Shown here piece after piece: positions 49,135 through 56,392 of a DNA stretch of 64,000 bases; the stretch's first letter is position 1, and every line of letters begins with the position of its first letter. The position numbers were made by a program, and so were the translations under genes. The DNA is from CAWINX01 sp963702055. GTDB lineage: Bacteria > Actinomycetota > Thermoleophilia > Solirubrobacterales > 70-9. The stretch spans positions 930,001 to 994,000 of the forward strand of contig OY969702.1 of NCBI GenBank assembly GCA_963702055.1. The letters are read 5' to 3'. The notes under the pieces are model-generated. The model saw only the letters and a program-made list of their open reading frames with translations. It did no database searches and was not told the origin of the DNA.

Positions 49135-49166
49135 AAAAGCCCGGCGCCTTTCGGCGCCGGGCTTTT
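49135..49166. terminator. Strong bidirectional terminator
   Basis: AAAAGCCCGGCGCC-TTTC-GGCGCCGGGCTTTT, a perfect 14-base stem with A-run and T-run on the two sides. It lies between the SSB-like gene (ending at 49189) and the downstream replication-relaxation-like gene. Confidence 0.9.
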
Positions 49167-49188
49167 CGGTGCTGCGTAGCGGTGCTAG

Positions 49189-49503
49189 CTATGCGACCGC
49201 GGGCGCGACGGACTCGGCGACGATCGAGTGCTTGGAGCGCGACTGCGGCTTGGCGCCTTTGCGGCTCGGCGCGGCCTGCCACTGGCTGTAGATCAGCCCG
49301 CCGGCGACCTTGACCTGATCGCCCTTGTCGAGCTCCATGCAGCGCTGGGCCAACTCCTCCTCGAAGACCGCCACGTCGATGAAGACCGACGACTTGCCGG
49401 GGTCGACCTGGCGAACCCGCATGTTGCAGACCGCGCCGCGCTTGGTCTCGCGCAGCTCGGGCTCACGGACCAGCTTGGCGTTGAACGGCTCTACGTTGAT
49501 CAT
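49189..49503 (-). CDS. Single-stranded DNA-binding-like OB-fold protein
   Basis: 104 residues from ATG 49503 after GGAGAAGCAGAG. OB-fold SSB pattern: LVREPELRETKRGAVCNMRV, then VFIDVAVFEEELAQRCMELD, KGDQVKVAGGLIYSQW. It lacks the acidic SSB tail (ends SIVAESVAPAVA), so it may not recruit the usual partner proteins. Typical of SSB homologues carried by plasmids and conjugative elements. Confidence 0.85.
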   Translation of the reverse strand: MINVEPFNAKLVREPELRETKRGAVCNMRVRQVDPGKSSVFIDVAVFEEELAQRCMELDKGDQVKVAGGLIYSQWQAAPSRKGAKPQSRSKHSIVAESVAPAVA

Positions 49504-49533
49504 CTCTGCTTCTCCTTCTGCCCGAAGCGGGCT

Positions 49534-49660
49534 GGTTTCGCTTACGACGCGAATAAGCCCCCAAAAGGCGAGCCGCGCACCGAGCGCAGCGAGGGGAAGG
49601 GAGCGAAGCGACCTTGCGCGGCTCGGCGCCGGGGGCAAAATTGAGCGGAGTTGCGAAACC
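49534..49660. repeat. Nested inverted repeat upstream of the SSB-like gene
   Basis: Three nested pairs share one centre (49597): GGTTTCGC / GCGAAACC (49534-49541, 49653-49660), GCCCCC / GGGGGC (49557-49562, 49631-49636) and GAGCCGCGCA / TGCGCGGCTC (49570-49579, 49615-49624). It lies 31 bases upstream of the SSB-like start, so it would form a large hairpin in the 5' leader or a protein site. The region 49661-49762 shows nothing else. Confidence 0.75.
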
Positions 49661-49762
49661 GCCCGCGCAGAAGGAGGCGCAGACGCACAACGACCGTTCC
49701 CACCAGCTTGTAAAGCCACCCGAGCCGAGGGACCGAAGCGCCGGGAAACTCGCGGGCCGAGT

Positions 49763-50083
49763 TCAACCCGACTCCCTGCTCGACGCCCGCTCGCCGAAGT
49801 CGAGATGGCGGGCGGTCAGGGTGTGTTCGTAGAGGCGCCGCCGCGAGCTGCTGGCGGGCCAGGTCTCCGAGCGCAGGTAGCCACCGACCGCCACCCAGTC
49901 GCCCCTGGAGAGCCGCTTGGAGGCGCGCTCGGCGAGGGCCCGGAAGGTCACCACCTTGACGTGGAGCGTGAACTCCTTGCGCCCGTCGCGGACCTCCAGC
50001 CAGAACTCGCAGACGTCGCGGCCCGGCATGCCCATCAGCCGGGGCTCGGAGTCGACGCGCCCGGAGAGATTGACGCTGTTCAT
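49763..50083 (-). CDS. Second SSB-like OB-fold protein
   Basis: 106 residues. MNSVNLSGRVDSEPRLMGMP start, EFWLEVRDGRKEFTLHVKVV, and LSRGDWVAVGGYLRSETW match the primosomal/SSB OB fold. Differs from the SSB-like gene downstream, so two distinct single-strand binders are encoded within 900 bases. No acidic tail. Starts four bases after the end of the next gene upstream, hence co-transcribed. Confidence 0.83.
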   Translation of the reverse strand: MNSVNLSGRVDSEPRLMGMPGRDVCEFWLEVRDGRKEFTLHVKVVTFRALAERASKRLSRGDWVAVGGYLRSETWPASSSRRRLYEHTLTARHLDFGERASSRESG

Positions 50084-50086
50084 CGC

Positions 50087-50416
50087 TCAGCCCTCCTCTC
50101 CGAGCAGCGGCTCAAGCGCCTCACTCTCGGTTCCGGCGAGGATCACCTCGAGCGCCTCAGCACTCATTGGGCAGGCATCGAGGCGCACCGCCTGGTTGAC
50201 GTAATCGCCGACGAAGGCGCTGAGCTGATCGAAGCAGCGAAAGCCGCGGTCGACCAGGTAGGCACGGGCGCGGCCGTGGACGGGCCGATCGGTCACCTCG
50301 ACGCCGCCGCCGCGGCGCCAGCCCATCACCACCCGCTCACCGGCGGAGGTGCGGTAGCGGGCGAGTTCGGCCCCGTCGGGGCCGATCACGTCGATGTCGA
50401 TGTGCGCTGCGGTCAC
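50087..50416 (-). CDS. Small protein of unknown function with SSB-like gene
   Basis: 109 residues from GTG 50416 after GGGAGGTC. Predicted mixed alpha/beta (HIDIDVIGPDGAELARYRTS, VVMGWRRGGGVEVTD), then an acidic end (AGTESEALEPLLGEEG). No family recognised. In an operon with the second SSB-like gene (four bases apart), suggesting a role in DNA processing of the element. Confidence 0.5.
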   Translation of the reverse strand: MTAAHIDIDVIGPDGAELARYRTSAGERVVMGWRRGGGVEVTDRPVHGRARAYLVDRGFRCFDQLSAFVGDYVNQAVRLDACPMSAEALEVILAGTESEALEPLLGEEG

Positions 50417-50446
50417 TTTGGACCTCCCTTCTCGGTGGATCGAATG

Positions 50447-50560
50447 GGCGAGCGCTTCGCGCCGGAGCACGAGGGCGGAACCCCGAGCCATAGCGAGGGG
50501 CCGAAGGAGGCCCCGCAGGGGCCTTGCAGCCCTCGGCGCCGGTGCGAGAATGCGCTCGCC
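50447..50560. repeat. Nested inverted repeat upstream of the 109-residue gene
   Basis: GGCGAGCGC / GCGCTCGCC (50447-50455, 50552-50560) with inner GAGGGC / GCCCTC (50471-50476, 50529-50534) and GGGGCC / GGCCCC (50497-50502, 50509-50514), centres at 50503 to 50505. It begins 31 bases before the gene, the same distance as in the SSB-like gene. Confidence 0.6.
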
Positions 50561-50639
50561 TCGATTCGCCGTTGGGAGGTCAGACGGCAGCGTTTGGCGC
50601 CTCACAACGTTGGCGCGACCACCCACAGAAGATCGGACA

Positions 50640-50866
50640 GACCCCCGGCCCCAGACGCCAACGACAGACCCCGCTCCCACGATCTACCGCACCCCCAGAG
50701 CACGGACTCCAATCCTCGCCACCGCTCGTTCGATTCACTCGCTGACCCGGCGGCCCCACTCACCATCACCCTCGCCCCCAGTCACCCGGCATCCACCTCT
50801 TCCTCCCCCATCTCCTGTCCTGACTCCTGCTTGTCCTCCACCTCCCGCTTCCCACTACCGCACCAC
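50640..50866. other. G-poor, pyrimidine-rich noncoding tract
   Basis: About 227 bases in which the plus strand is strongly C-rich, with long C/T runs (CTCCACCTCCCGCTTCCC and similar) and few G, unlike neighbouring DNA. It leads directly into the large nested palindrome at 50867. No gene is supported here. Confidence 0.6.
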
Positions 50867-50984
50867 CCGCCTCGCCCTGCACTGCCAACTGCCCGAATGC
50901 GCACCTGACCACAGATGCTCACATCGTGAGTGTGTGTGGTCAGGTGCGCAGAAGGGCCGGATTCCGCGGCGCAGGGCGAGGCGG
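50867..50984. repeat. 118-base three-level nested palindrome
   Basis: Outer arms CCGCCTCGCCCTGC / GCAGGGCGAGGCGG (50867-50880, 50971-50984), middle arms of 16 perfectly paired bases (50898-50913, 50935-50950, starting TGCGCACCTG), and core CTCAC-ATC-GTGAG (50918-50930), all centred at 50924 to 50925. Could form a cruciform or very stable RNA hairpin. It is next to a pyrimidine-rich tract and near SSB-like genes, as expected for an origin of transfer or replication, but this is inference. Confidence 0.85.
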
Positions 50985-51072
50985 TACTGCTCGATGAATC
51001 CAGGGTTTTGGCCACCCCCCAACCGGGTCGGCCAACGGCCTTTCGGCATCGAGACGAGTCCTTCATCCGGGC

Positions 51073-51354
51073 TCAGTCGAGGTAGTCGGCCAGACCAGCG
51101 ACGATCCAGGCCAGCTCGCCGTTGACCAACGGCGCCTCCTCGGGGTAGCGGGCGGCCCAGAGGGTGAGCTCGCCGCGGGTGAAGCGGCCTTTGTGGGCCG
51201 CTCTCAGCCGCTGCTTGGGGCTCATCCGGTCGAGCCGCCGCAGGAAGGCACGACGGCGACGGCGCGCGGTAAGGGGGATCGGCGGCGCTGGAGTGGGCGC
51301 GACCGCCCTTCGCTTCGGGGCTTCGGGCAGCTCGGCATGGGCTCGGTTGTGCAT
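51073..51354 (-). CDS. Small basic protein of unknown function
   Basis: 93 residues from ATG 51354. Arg-rich stretches (LTARRRRRAFLRRLDRMSPK) and a C-terminal segment LTLWAARYPEEAPLVNGELA ending AWIVAGLADYLD. May bind DNA or RNA through its basic part. No family recognised. It lies 39 bases downstream of a nested palindrome. Confidence 0.5.
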   Translation of the reverse strand: MHNRAHAELPEAPKRRAVAPTPAPPIPLTARRRRRAFLRRLDRMSPKQRLRAAHKGRFTRGELTLWAARYPEEAPLVNGELAWIVAGLADYLD

Positions 51355-51392
51355 CGCGGACCTCCGATCTGAGTGGCTCCGCCCTCGCGGCA

Positions 51393-51447
51393 GCCGGGAC
51401 ACCCGGCAATCCGCACGCGCAGCGTGCGAAGATCGAGGGTGCCCGGC
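51393..51447. repeat. Nested palindrome, copy 2
   Basis: Inner perfect palindrome CGCACGC-GCA-GCGTGCG (51412-51428) enclosed by GCCGGGACACCC / GGGTGCCCGGC (51393-51404, 51437-51447, one bulged base), common centre 51420. The inner core is identical to that at 52066 and 55927. Confidence 0.8.
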
Positions 51448-51485
51448 GGAGCGAGAGGGGTCGCCGCTTGACGCCACAAGACGGA

Positions 51486-52055
51486 TCACCGGAACGGTTT
51501 CGCCTCCCCATCGACCATCTCGCGCAGGGCGGCACGGCCCTCGCTGATGCAACGGTTGACCTTCGTGTAAGTCCAGCCTTGGCGCTCGGCGATCTCGCGG
51601 TAGGAGTAGCCGAGGGCGAAAAGGGCGAGGGCAGTGCGCTCGTCGGGCTTGAGGGCACGAAACAGCTCGATCCGCCGGGCCAATTCCTCGCAGCGCTCGA
51701 GTTGCTCGGCGGGGCCGGGGCGCTCGTCGAGCAGCGCGAAGAAGTGCCCGGAGGGATCGAAGGCGTCGGTCGGATGGGGCGCGATCGGCGCCTCGTGACG
51801 GCGCCGGCGCGCGGCGAGCTGCCAGGCGCGGTGCCTAATCACGACCATTAGCCAGGGCAGCGCCGCGTCGGGCGGGGCCTCGAAGCGGCGGAGGAAGGTG
51901 ACGTAGGCGTCTTGGAGGACGTCCTCGGTCTCGACCACGCCGCCAGAGTGGCGGGCGGCCTGGTTGCGCAGGCGCGCGCCATCGCGGGCAAGTAGCTCGA
52001 CGAGGATGCGGGCGCGGCGAGCTTCGAGAGCTGGCCCTGGAGGCTGGGCGGCCAT
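51486..52055 (-). CDS. Sigma-70 family sigma factor (ECF-like)
   Basis: 189 residues from ATG 52055, which lies within a nested palindrome. Region 2 (GGVVETEDVLQDAYVTFLRR) and region 4 (LKPDERTALALFALGYSYRE, IAERQGWTYTKVNRCISEGR). Nearly the same region 4 as the sigma at 47775-48353, and close relative of the broken copy at 55620-55917. N-terminus MAAQPPG is shared with the broken copy. Confidence 0.87.
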   Translation of the reverse strand: MAAQPPGPALEARRARILVELLARDGARLRNQAARHSGGVVETEDVLQDAYVTFLRRFEAPPDAALPWLMVVIRHRAWQLAARRRRHEAPIAPHPTDAFDPSGHFFALLDERPGPAEQLERCEELARRIELFRALKPDERTALALFALGYSYREIAERQGWTYTKVNRCISEGRAALREMVDGEAKPFR

Positions 52056-52108
52056 GCGGCCGACCCGCACGCGCAGCGTGCGAGCATGCGGCCGTCGGGC
52101 GCCCAGCC
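52042..52108. repeat. Nested palindrome, copy 3 (over the sigma-factor start)
   Basis: Outer GGCTGGGCG / CGCCCAGCC (52042-52050, 52100-52108), inner CGCACGC-GCA-GCGTGCG (52066-52082), centre 52074-52075; a ten-base direct repeat CATGCGGCCG occurs on both flanks of the core. The ATG of the sigma gene lies between the outer and inner arms. Confidence 0.85.
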
Positions 52109-52142
52109 GGCGCTACTCTGGTGCCCGCAGCGAGGGCCAGGG

Positions 52143-52622
52143 CTAACCGTCGTTCGAGCGCTCCGATCGCCGCGCCCAGCGCTTCGCTTTGAGCGCCCCC
52201 AGGTACGGCAGCAGGGTGAACTCGATCAGTCCCGGGGCGAGCGACGCGAGTTGGTCGGGCTGGTCGCGAAGCAGATGGTCGGCGATCAGCATCGCTATTC
52301 CCCCGACCAGAGCCCGCTCGGTCGAGGCGGGAAGGAGCACGTCGTGCGGCGCCCCCGCGCCGAGCAGCTCGGAAAGGTAGTCGAGCGTGCGTTGGTAGCG
52401 GCGACCGCCGTCGCCGCGATCGACCATGGCCTCGACCGTGAGGACGCGCGCGGCCGCCGGGTCGGCGGCGGCGAAATCGAGCGCCGCACGAATCGCGGCG
52501 GCGACTTTCAAGGGCCAGGGCTCGTGCTTCTCGCAGGCCTCGAGCAGGGTCACCTGGAGGCGAGCGAAACCGGCGTCGAAGCGGGTTGCAAAGTCATCGT
52601 TGGAGTGCTGTTGATCGTTCAT
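52143..52622 (-). CDS. TetR-type ligand/dimer domain protein lacking the HTH
   Basis: 159 residues from ATG 52622. Resembles only the C-terminal helical domain of TetR regulators (WPLKVAAAIRAALDFAAADP, ARVLTVEAM, then LVGGIAMLIADHLLRD and LIEFTLLPYLG). No helix-turn-helix is upstream in any frame. Close relative of 54096-54563. Could dimerise with full TetR proteins and block them, or be a stand-alone ligand binder. Confidence 0.68.
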   Translation of the reverse strand: MNDQQHSNDDFATRFDAGFARLQVTLLEACEKHEPWPLKVAAAIRAALDFAAADPAAARVLTVEAMVDRGDGGRRYQRTLDYLSELLGAGAPHDVLLPASTERALVGGIAMLIADHLLRDQPDQLASLAPGLIEFTLLPYLGALKAKRWARRSERSNDG

Positions 52623-52779
52623 ACCCGCTGGACGATCGGGACGGAGAAATTCGCCCCCCCTTTTTTGAACCCTGGCGATCGGCTGTCTCAAACTCGCCCC
52701 CAGCGGGTGAGCTGGCCGAGGTCGGCGCCGCGTAGCTGGACAAGACGAAGGCGCCTACCCGCTGAGGCTGAGGTCGGCG

Positions 52780-53991
52780 TTAAGCGGCGCCGGAAGCCAC
52801 GCGCTGCGCCTCGGCGGACCCGATATAAGGAGCGAGGAGGAACTCGACGATGCGGGACTGGAGTCTCGGCAGGGTCGTCTGAGGGTGACCTTCGTAGGCG
52901 GCAGCGCGAATCAGCGTTGTGGCGGTGGCGATCAGCGCCGCCTCGACGCCGTCGGGCAACTCGTAGGCTTCGGTTCGGACCCGGCGGCCGAGGCGCAGCT
53001 GGGCCCGCAGCGATTCGATCGTCTCGCGGTAGCGGGCGGCGATCACCGAATCGGAGACACAGCCCTCGAAGCCGAGCAGGTAGACGAGTTCCGGCTGGGC
53101 GGCGAGCAACGCCAGCGTCGCCTGCACGGTGGCCCGCAGACGGGCGGGCCACTCGGACTCGGCTGCCGTCGCCTCCGCAACCCGCGATCGCAATTGGTCC
53201 TGAGCCGCGTCGTAGGCGGCGAGCAGGCAGGCGCGCCTGTCCTCGAACAGTTGGTAGAAGGTCGTCTTGGAGATGCCGGCACGGGAGACGAGCCCCGCCA
53301 CGTTGGTCTGGGAATAGCCTGGTTCGAGCAAGGCCTGGGCGAGGCTGGCGAAGAGGCGGCGGCGCTGGCTGGCCGTTACCCGCTCGGGGGGCAGCGCGTG
53401 GCGACCGGACGGGAGTCGTTCGCGGGTACGAGGCGACTGGCGCAGCAGCTGCTCGGCGGCGCGGCGGCGGCGCTCCGCAGTGACCGCAGCGCGCGCCGCT
53501 TTGGCGCCGCCGGGGATGTAGGGAGTGACGATCACTTCGACGAGCCCTGGGATCCAATTCTCGGGATCGTCGAGGCCGTCAGCGGCGAGGCGTTCGGCAA
53601 GTAGAGCAGCGATTCCGGCGACCAGAACCGCCTCGGTGCCGGATGGCGGCTCGACCGCCTCGGGGTAGCACTCGCGGCCGTGTTGAAGCAGGGAGGCGAG
53701 GCGGTGAAGCGAGTCGGCGTGGGGGCCGGCAGCGGGCGCTCCGAGCCCCGATGGAGCAAGGAGGAGGAGCCGCGCGGAGTCAGGCTCTGCGGCAAGGAAG
53801 TCGGCTGCGGATTCCAGGGCGCTCCAGACCCGACACGGCCAGTCCTCCTCTTCGCTCTCGCAGGCAGCGGAGATGGTGGCGAAGAAGCGCTCGCGGAGCG
53901 GCTCGTAGAGAGCCAGGAAGCGCTCCGGGTCGCACTCGGCCAGCTGCTCGGCGGCGGGTGGGTCGGCGAGATCTTTGGCGGTACCGGGCAA
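52780..53991 (-). CDS. TetR regulator with an extra N-terminal ligand-type domain
   Basis: 403 residues, about twice the normal TetR length. Residues 20-180 look like a TetR C-terminal domain (WPCRVWSALESAADFLAAEP, LVAGIAALLAERLAADG, LVEVIVTPYIPGG); residues about 205-265 hold a complete helix-turn-helix (LLEPGYSQTNVAGLVSRAGI, then SKTTFYQLFEDRRACLL); a second C-terminal domain follows (WPARLRATVQATLALLAAQP, IVEFLLAPYIG). This order could come from fusion of a headless gene like the neighbours with a full TetR gene. Confidence 0.75.
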   Translation of the reverse strand: MPGTAKDLADPPAAEQLAECDPERFLALYEPLRERFFATISAACESEEEDWPCRVWSALESAADFLAAEPDSARLLLLAPSGLGAPAAGPHADSLHRLASLLQHGRECYPEAVEPPSGTEAVLVAGIAALLAERLAADGLDDPENWIPGLVEVIVTPYIPGGAKAARAAVTAERRRRAAEQLLRQSPRTRERLPSGRHALPPERVTASQRRRLFASLAQALLEPGYSQTNVAGLVSRAGISKTTFYQLFEDRRACLLAAYDAAQDQLRSRVAEATAAESEWPARLRATVQATLALLAAQPELVYLLGFEGCVSDSVIAARYRETIESLRAQLRLGRRVRTEAYELPDGVEAALIATATTLIRAAAYEGHPQTTLPRLQSRIVEFLLAPYIGSAEAQRVASGAA

Positions 53992-54042
53992 CGGAATCCG
54001 TCGAGCAATCAGGAATGAACTATTGCGTACATCATGCTCTTG

Positions 54043-54071
54043 AAGCTAGACTAGGCGCTTTGCGGTGTCAA
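54043..54071 (-). promoter_or_regulatory. Probable sigma-70 type promoter of the fused TetR gene
   Basis: On the minus strand TTGACA (54071-54066), 17-base spacer, TAGCTT (54048-54043). It lies about 50 bases before the start of the 403-residue gene. Confidence 0.6.
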
Positions 54072-54095
54072 GCGCCGGGGTGGGCCGGATCGATA

Positions 54096-54563
54096 TCAGT
54101 GCGTCGTGAGCCGCGCCCAGCGCTGGGCTTCGGAGCGACCCAAATAGGGCATGAGGATGAGCTCGACGAGTTCAGGGCCAACCTCGGGCAGCTGTGCGAG
54201 CCGGCCGGTGCGGAGGTGGGCGGTGACGGTCGTGGCCAAGCCTCCGATCAGCGCCTGCTCGGTGCTGGCCGGCAGGCGCCGCTCACGCGGCGCTCCAGCG
54301 CGCAGCAGCTCGGCGAAGCGCTCGATCAGCTGTGCGTAGCGGCGGCCACCACTGGCTCGTTCGATCAAGGTGTCGATCGTGAGGAGGCGAGCCGCGGTGG
54401 GATCCGCGACGGCGAAGTCAAGCGCGGCGTAGATCGCCGCCGCGACCTTGGCCGGCCAGGCCTGGTCTCCCGCGCATGCGGTCGCCACTACGACCTGAAG
54501 CCGCGCAAAGGCGGACTCGAAAGCCGTTGCAAAATCGTCCGGGGGATTTGAGGTCTCGTCCAT
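54096..54563 (-). CDS. TetR-type C-terminal domain protein lacking the HTH (second copy)
   Basis: 155 residues. WPAKVAAAIYAALDFAVADP, ARLLTIDTL, LIGGLATTVTAHLRTGR and LVELILMPYLGRSEAQRWAR align with the C-terminal half of TetR proteins and especially with 52143-52622 (shared starts DFATRF/DFATAF, FARLQV, and ends AQRWAR/AKRWAR). No DNA-binding helix-turn-helix. ATG 54563. Confidence 0.68.
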   Translation of the reverse strand: MDETSNPPDDFATAFESAFARLQVVVATACAGDQAWPAKVAAAIYAALDFAVADPTAARLLTIDTLIERASGGRRYAQLIERFAELLRAGAPRERRLPASTEQALIGGLATTVTAHLRTGRLAQLPEVGPELVELILMPYLGRSEAQRWARLTTH

Positions 54564-54693
54564 GCTCTGGCAAGGAGCGCGAGTCAGAGTTCAGGATCTG
54601 CGCCGCCGCTCAGGAGGACGGCTACCTGGAGCGTGAACGACTTCCGCATCGCCTCCTCGTACCCCGAACGCTGGCGTACCTGATTCTCTATAG

Positions 54694-54722
54694 AAGGTAA
54701 ACAGGAGCGTCTATGAAGTCAA
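54694..54722 (-). promoter_or_regulatory. Probable promoter of the second headless TetR-like gene
   Basis: TTGACT (54722-54717), 17-base spacer, TACCTT (54699-54694) on the minus strand, leaving a leader of about 125 bases before the ATG. Same layout as the promoters at 54043 and 55514. Confidence 0.5.
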
Positions 54723-54797
54723 GGCGCTGGAGGGACCGGTGGCTACGCGCGCGGACCTGCAGATGGGGTGGCGTACATGTGGGGTGACCAGAAAACC

Positions 54798-55502
54798 TCA
54801 CGCGGCGGCTGAGGAGGCGCGCGGCGTCGCCGACGCGGGCGGCTGAGTAGACGCGGTCGCCTTCGCCTCCTCGGCGCCCAAGTAGGGCGCGAGGAGGTAT
54901 TCGGTCAACTGGGCGGCCAGGCCCGGCAGCAGATCAGCGGCGCCGCTGAGAATGTGGGCGCCGATGATCGCGGCGACATTGTCGACCAAGGTCGCCTCGG
55001 TCGCCTCAGGTAGTTCGGCTGCCTCGGAGCGCTCTTCGCGCCCGACGCTCAGCAGCGCCGCAGCGCGCTCGGCGTCGGCGTGCTGGCGCGCCGCCAGCGC
55101 CGCGCCCGCGGCGCGCGCCTCGAGGGTGAAGAGACGCGCGGTGAAGGGCTCGGCGGCGAGGAACTCCAGCGCGGCGGCGACCGCCGCGTGCACCCGCGCC
55201 GGCCACTCCCCCACGCCAGCCCCCGCCTCCATGCCGGCCTCCCACAGCCGCTGCGAGGCGGCTTCGTAGGCGGCGAGGAGGCAGTCTTCCTTGTCGGCGA
55301 AGAACTCATAGAACGTCTTGCGCGACGTCCCGGCGTTCTCGATCACGTCCTCGACCGTCGCCCGCGCGTACCCCTGCTCGGCCAGCGCCTGCGCCATCCC
55401 GGCGAGCAGCCGCTGGCGCTGGTTGTCGACGACGACCTCACGGGGAATGCGGTGCCGCCCCCGCGGCAGCTGGTCGCCCGTCCCTTGAACGCTTTCGTAC
55501 AT
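54798..55502 (-). CDS. TetR-family regulator
   Basis: 234 residues from ATG 55502 (a GTG four codons earlier is possible). Helix-turn-helix: GYARATVEDVIENAGTSRKT then FYEFFADKEDCLL; C-terminal domain with WPARVHAAVAAALEFLAAEP and LTEYLLAPYLG; Ala/Thr/Pro-rich tail. The only standard TetR in this cluster, so it could regulate its neighbours or pair with the headless proteins. Confidence 0.85.
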   Translation of the reverse strand: MYESVQGTGDQLPRGRHRIPREVVVDNQRQRLLAGMAQALAEQGYARATVEDVIENAGTSRKTFYEFFADKEDCLLAAYEAASQRLWEAGMEAGAGVGEWPARVHAAVAAALEFLAAEPFTARLFTLEARAAGAALAARQHADAERAAALLSVGREERSEAAELPEATEATLVDNVAAIIGAHILSGAADLLPGLAAQLTEYLLAPYLGAEEAKATASTQPPASATPRASSAAA

Positions 55503-55513
55503 AGCCACGACCA

Positions 55514-55541
55514 AGGGTAGACGATCAAGTTTTCATGTCAA
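55514..55541 (-). promoter_or_regulatory. Probable promoter of the TetR gene
   Basis: TTGACA (55541-55536), 16-base spacer, TACCCT (55519-55514) on the minus strand. The transcript would start a few bases before the ATG, giving an almost leaderless message. Confidence 0.5.
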
Positions 55542-55619
55542 GGGACCGGCTTGCGCGGCTAATTCGATGATCGCGCTGTCGGCTCAATCCCGCAAGCCTC
55601 GCCGTAAGACCGATGACTA

Positions 55620-55917
55620 CCTAGAGCGGCGTTTGCTGGTGAAGGGCAAGGCGCCACTCGCCTCCCGCTCGGCAGGCGTGGCGAGAGCCGCACGGTAGGT
55701 GTAGTCGCCTCGACGCCCCTCGGTGGTCTGGGTCCAGCCCTGTCGCTCGGCGATCTCGCGGTAGGAGTAGCCGGTACGCAGAGCAGCGGCGCGATGCGCT
55801 CGTCCTGCTTGAGGTGGTCGAGCAAGGAGCGACTGCCGCGCCGTGGCGGGCGAGAAGCTCGGAAAGGATGCGAGTCCGGCGGACCGTTGAGTCCGAGCCT
55901 TGAGGCTGGGCGGCCAT
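55620..55917 (-). pseudogene. Broken copy of the sigma-factor gene
   Basis: Starts with MAAQPQGSDSTVRRTRILSE, closely matching the start of the gene at 51486-52055 (MAAQPPG, RRARILVELLARDGA). The middle is missing and the end is in another frame: GYSYREIAERQGWTQT, identical region-4 wording, then unrelated codons. Deletion plus frameshifts; cannot make a sigma factor. Confidence 0.85.
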
Positions 55918-55969
55918 GCGGCCGACCGCACGCGCAGCGTGCGAGCATGCGGCCGTCAGCCGCCCAGCC
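55904..55969. repeat. Nested palindrome, copy 4 (over the start of the broken sigma copy)
   Basis: Outer GGCTGGGCGG / CCGCCCAGCC (55904-55913, 55960-55969) and inner CGCACGC-GCA-GCGTGCG (55927-55943). About 65 bases nearly identical to copy 3, including the two CATGCGGCCG flanks, although the gene behind it is dead. Confidence 0.85.
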
Positions 55970-55988
55970 GACGGCCCGAGCGATCGGC

Positions 55989-56273
55989 TCAGGTAGTGAG
56001 GAGGCGCTCACAGCGCAGTGCGGCGTAGCTGGGCAGGACGAAGGCGCCCTGGCGATGCAGGAGACCGGCGCCGCGCAGCTCGGTGACGGCTCGGACTATG
56101 GCGTCGCGTTGGTCGAAGTCCTCGGGGTCCTCAGCGATCGCGCGGGTCAGCTCGCCCTGGGTGAGCAGGGTCGGGTGCACGGAGAGGACGAAGCTGAGCA
56201 CGGCGCACTCGGTCTGCTCGTCCTCCGCTGTCGTGGATGAGACTTGGTCGAGAGATTTAGGCTGATCGGGCAT
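55989..56273 (-). CDS. Small winged-helix-like protein
   Basis: 94 residues from ATG 56273 (the longer frame runs through a basic non-conserved start). CAVLSFVLSVHPTLLTQGEL, RDAIVRAVTELRGAGLLHRQ and GAFVLPSYAALRCERL suggest a winged helix. No family recognised; probably a regulator of the element. Confidence 0.55.
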   Translation of the reverse strand: MPDQPKSLDQVSSTTAEDEQTECAVLSFVLSVHPTLLTQGELTRAIAEDPEDFDQRDAIVRAVTELRGAGLLHRQGAFVLPSYAALRCERLLTT

Positions 56274-56392
56274 GGGAGGGGTCCCCCTTCTCCTGTGTCG
56301 GCCCCGGGGGCGTTCGGACGACGCCGCCCGGGGCATTTGGGTTGATGCCCGTCTGAGGGTTTAGGCGGGGGAGATTCGCCCCCCTGATTTGC

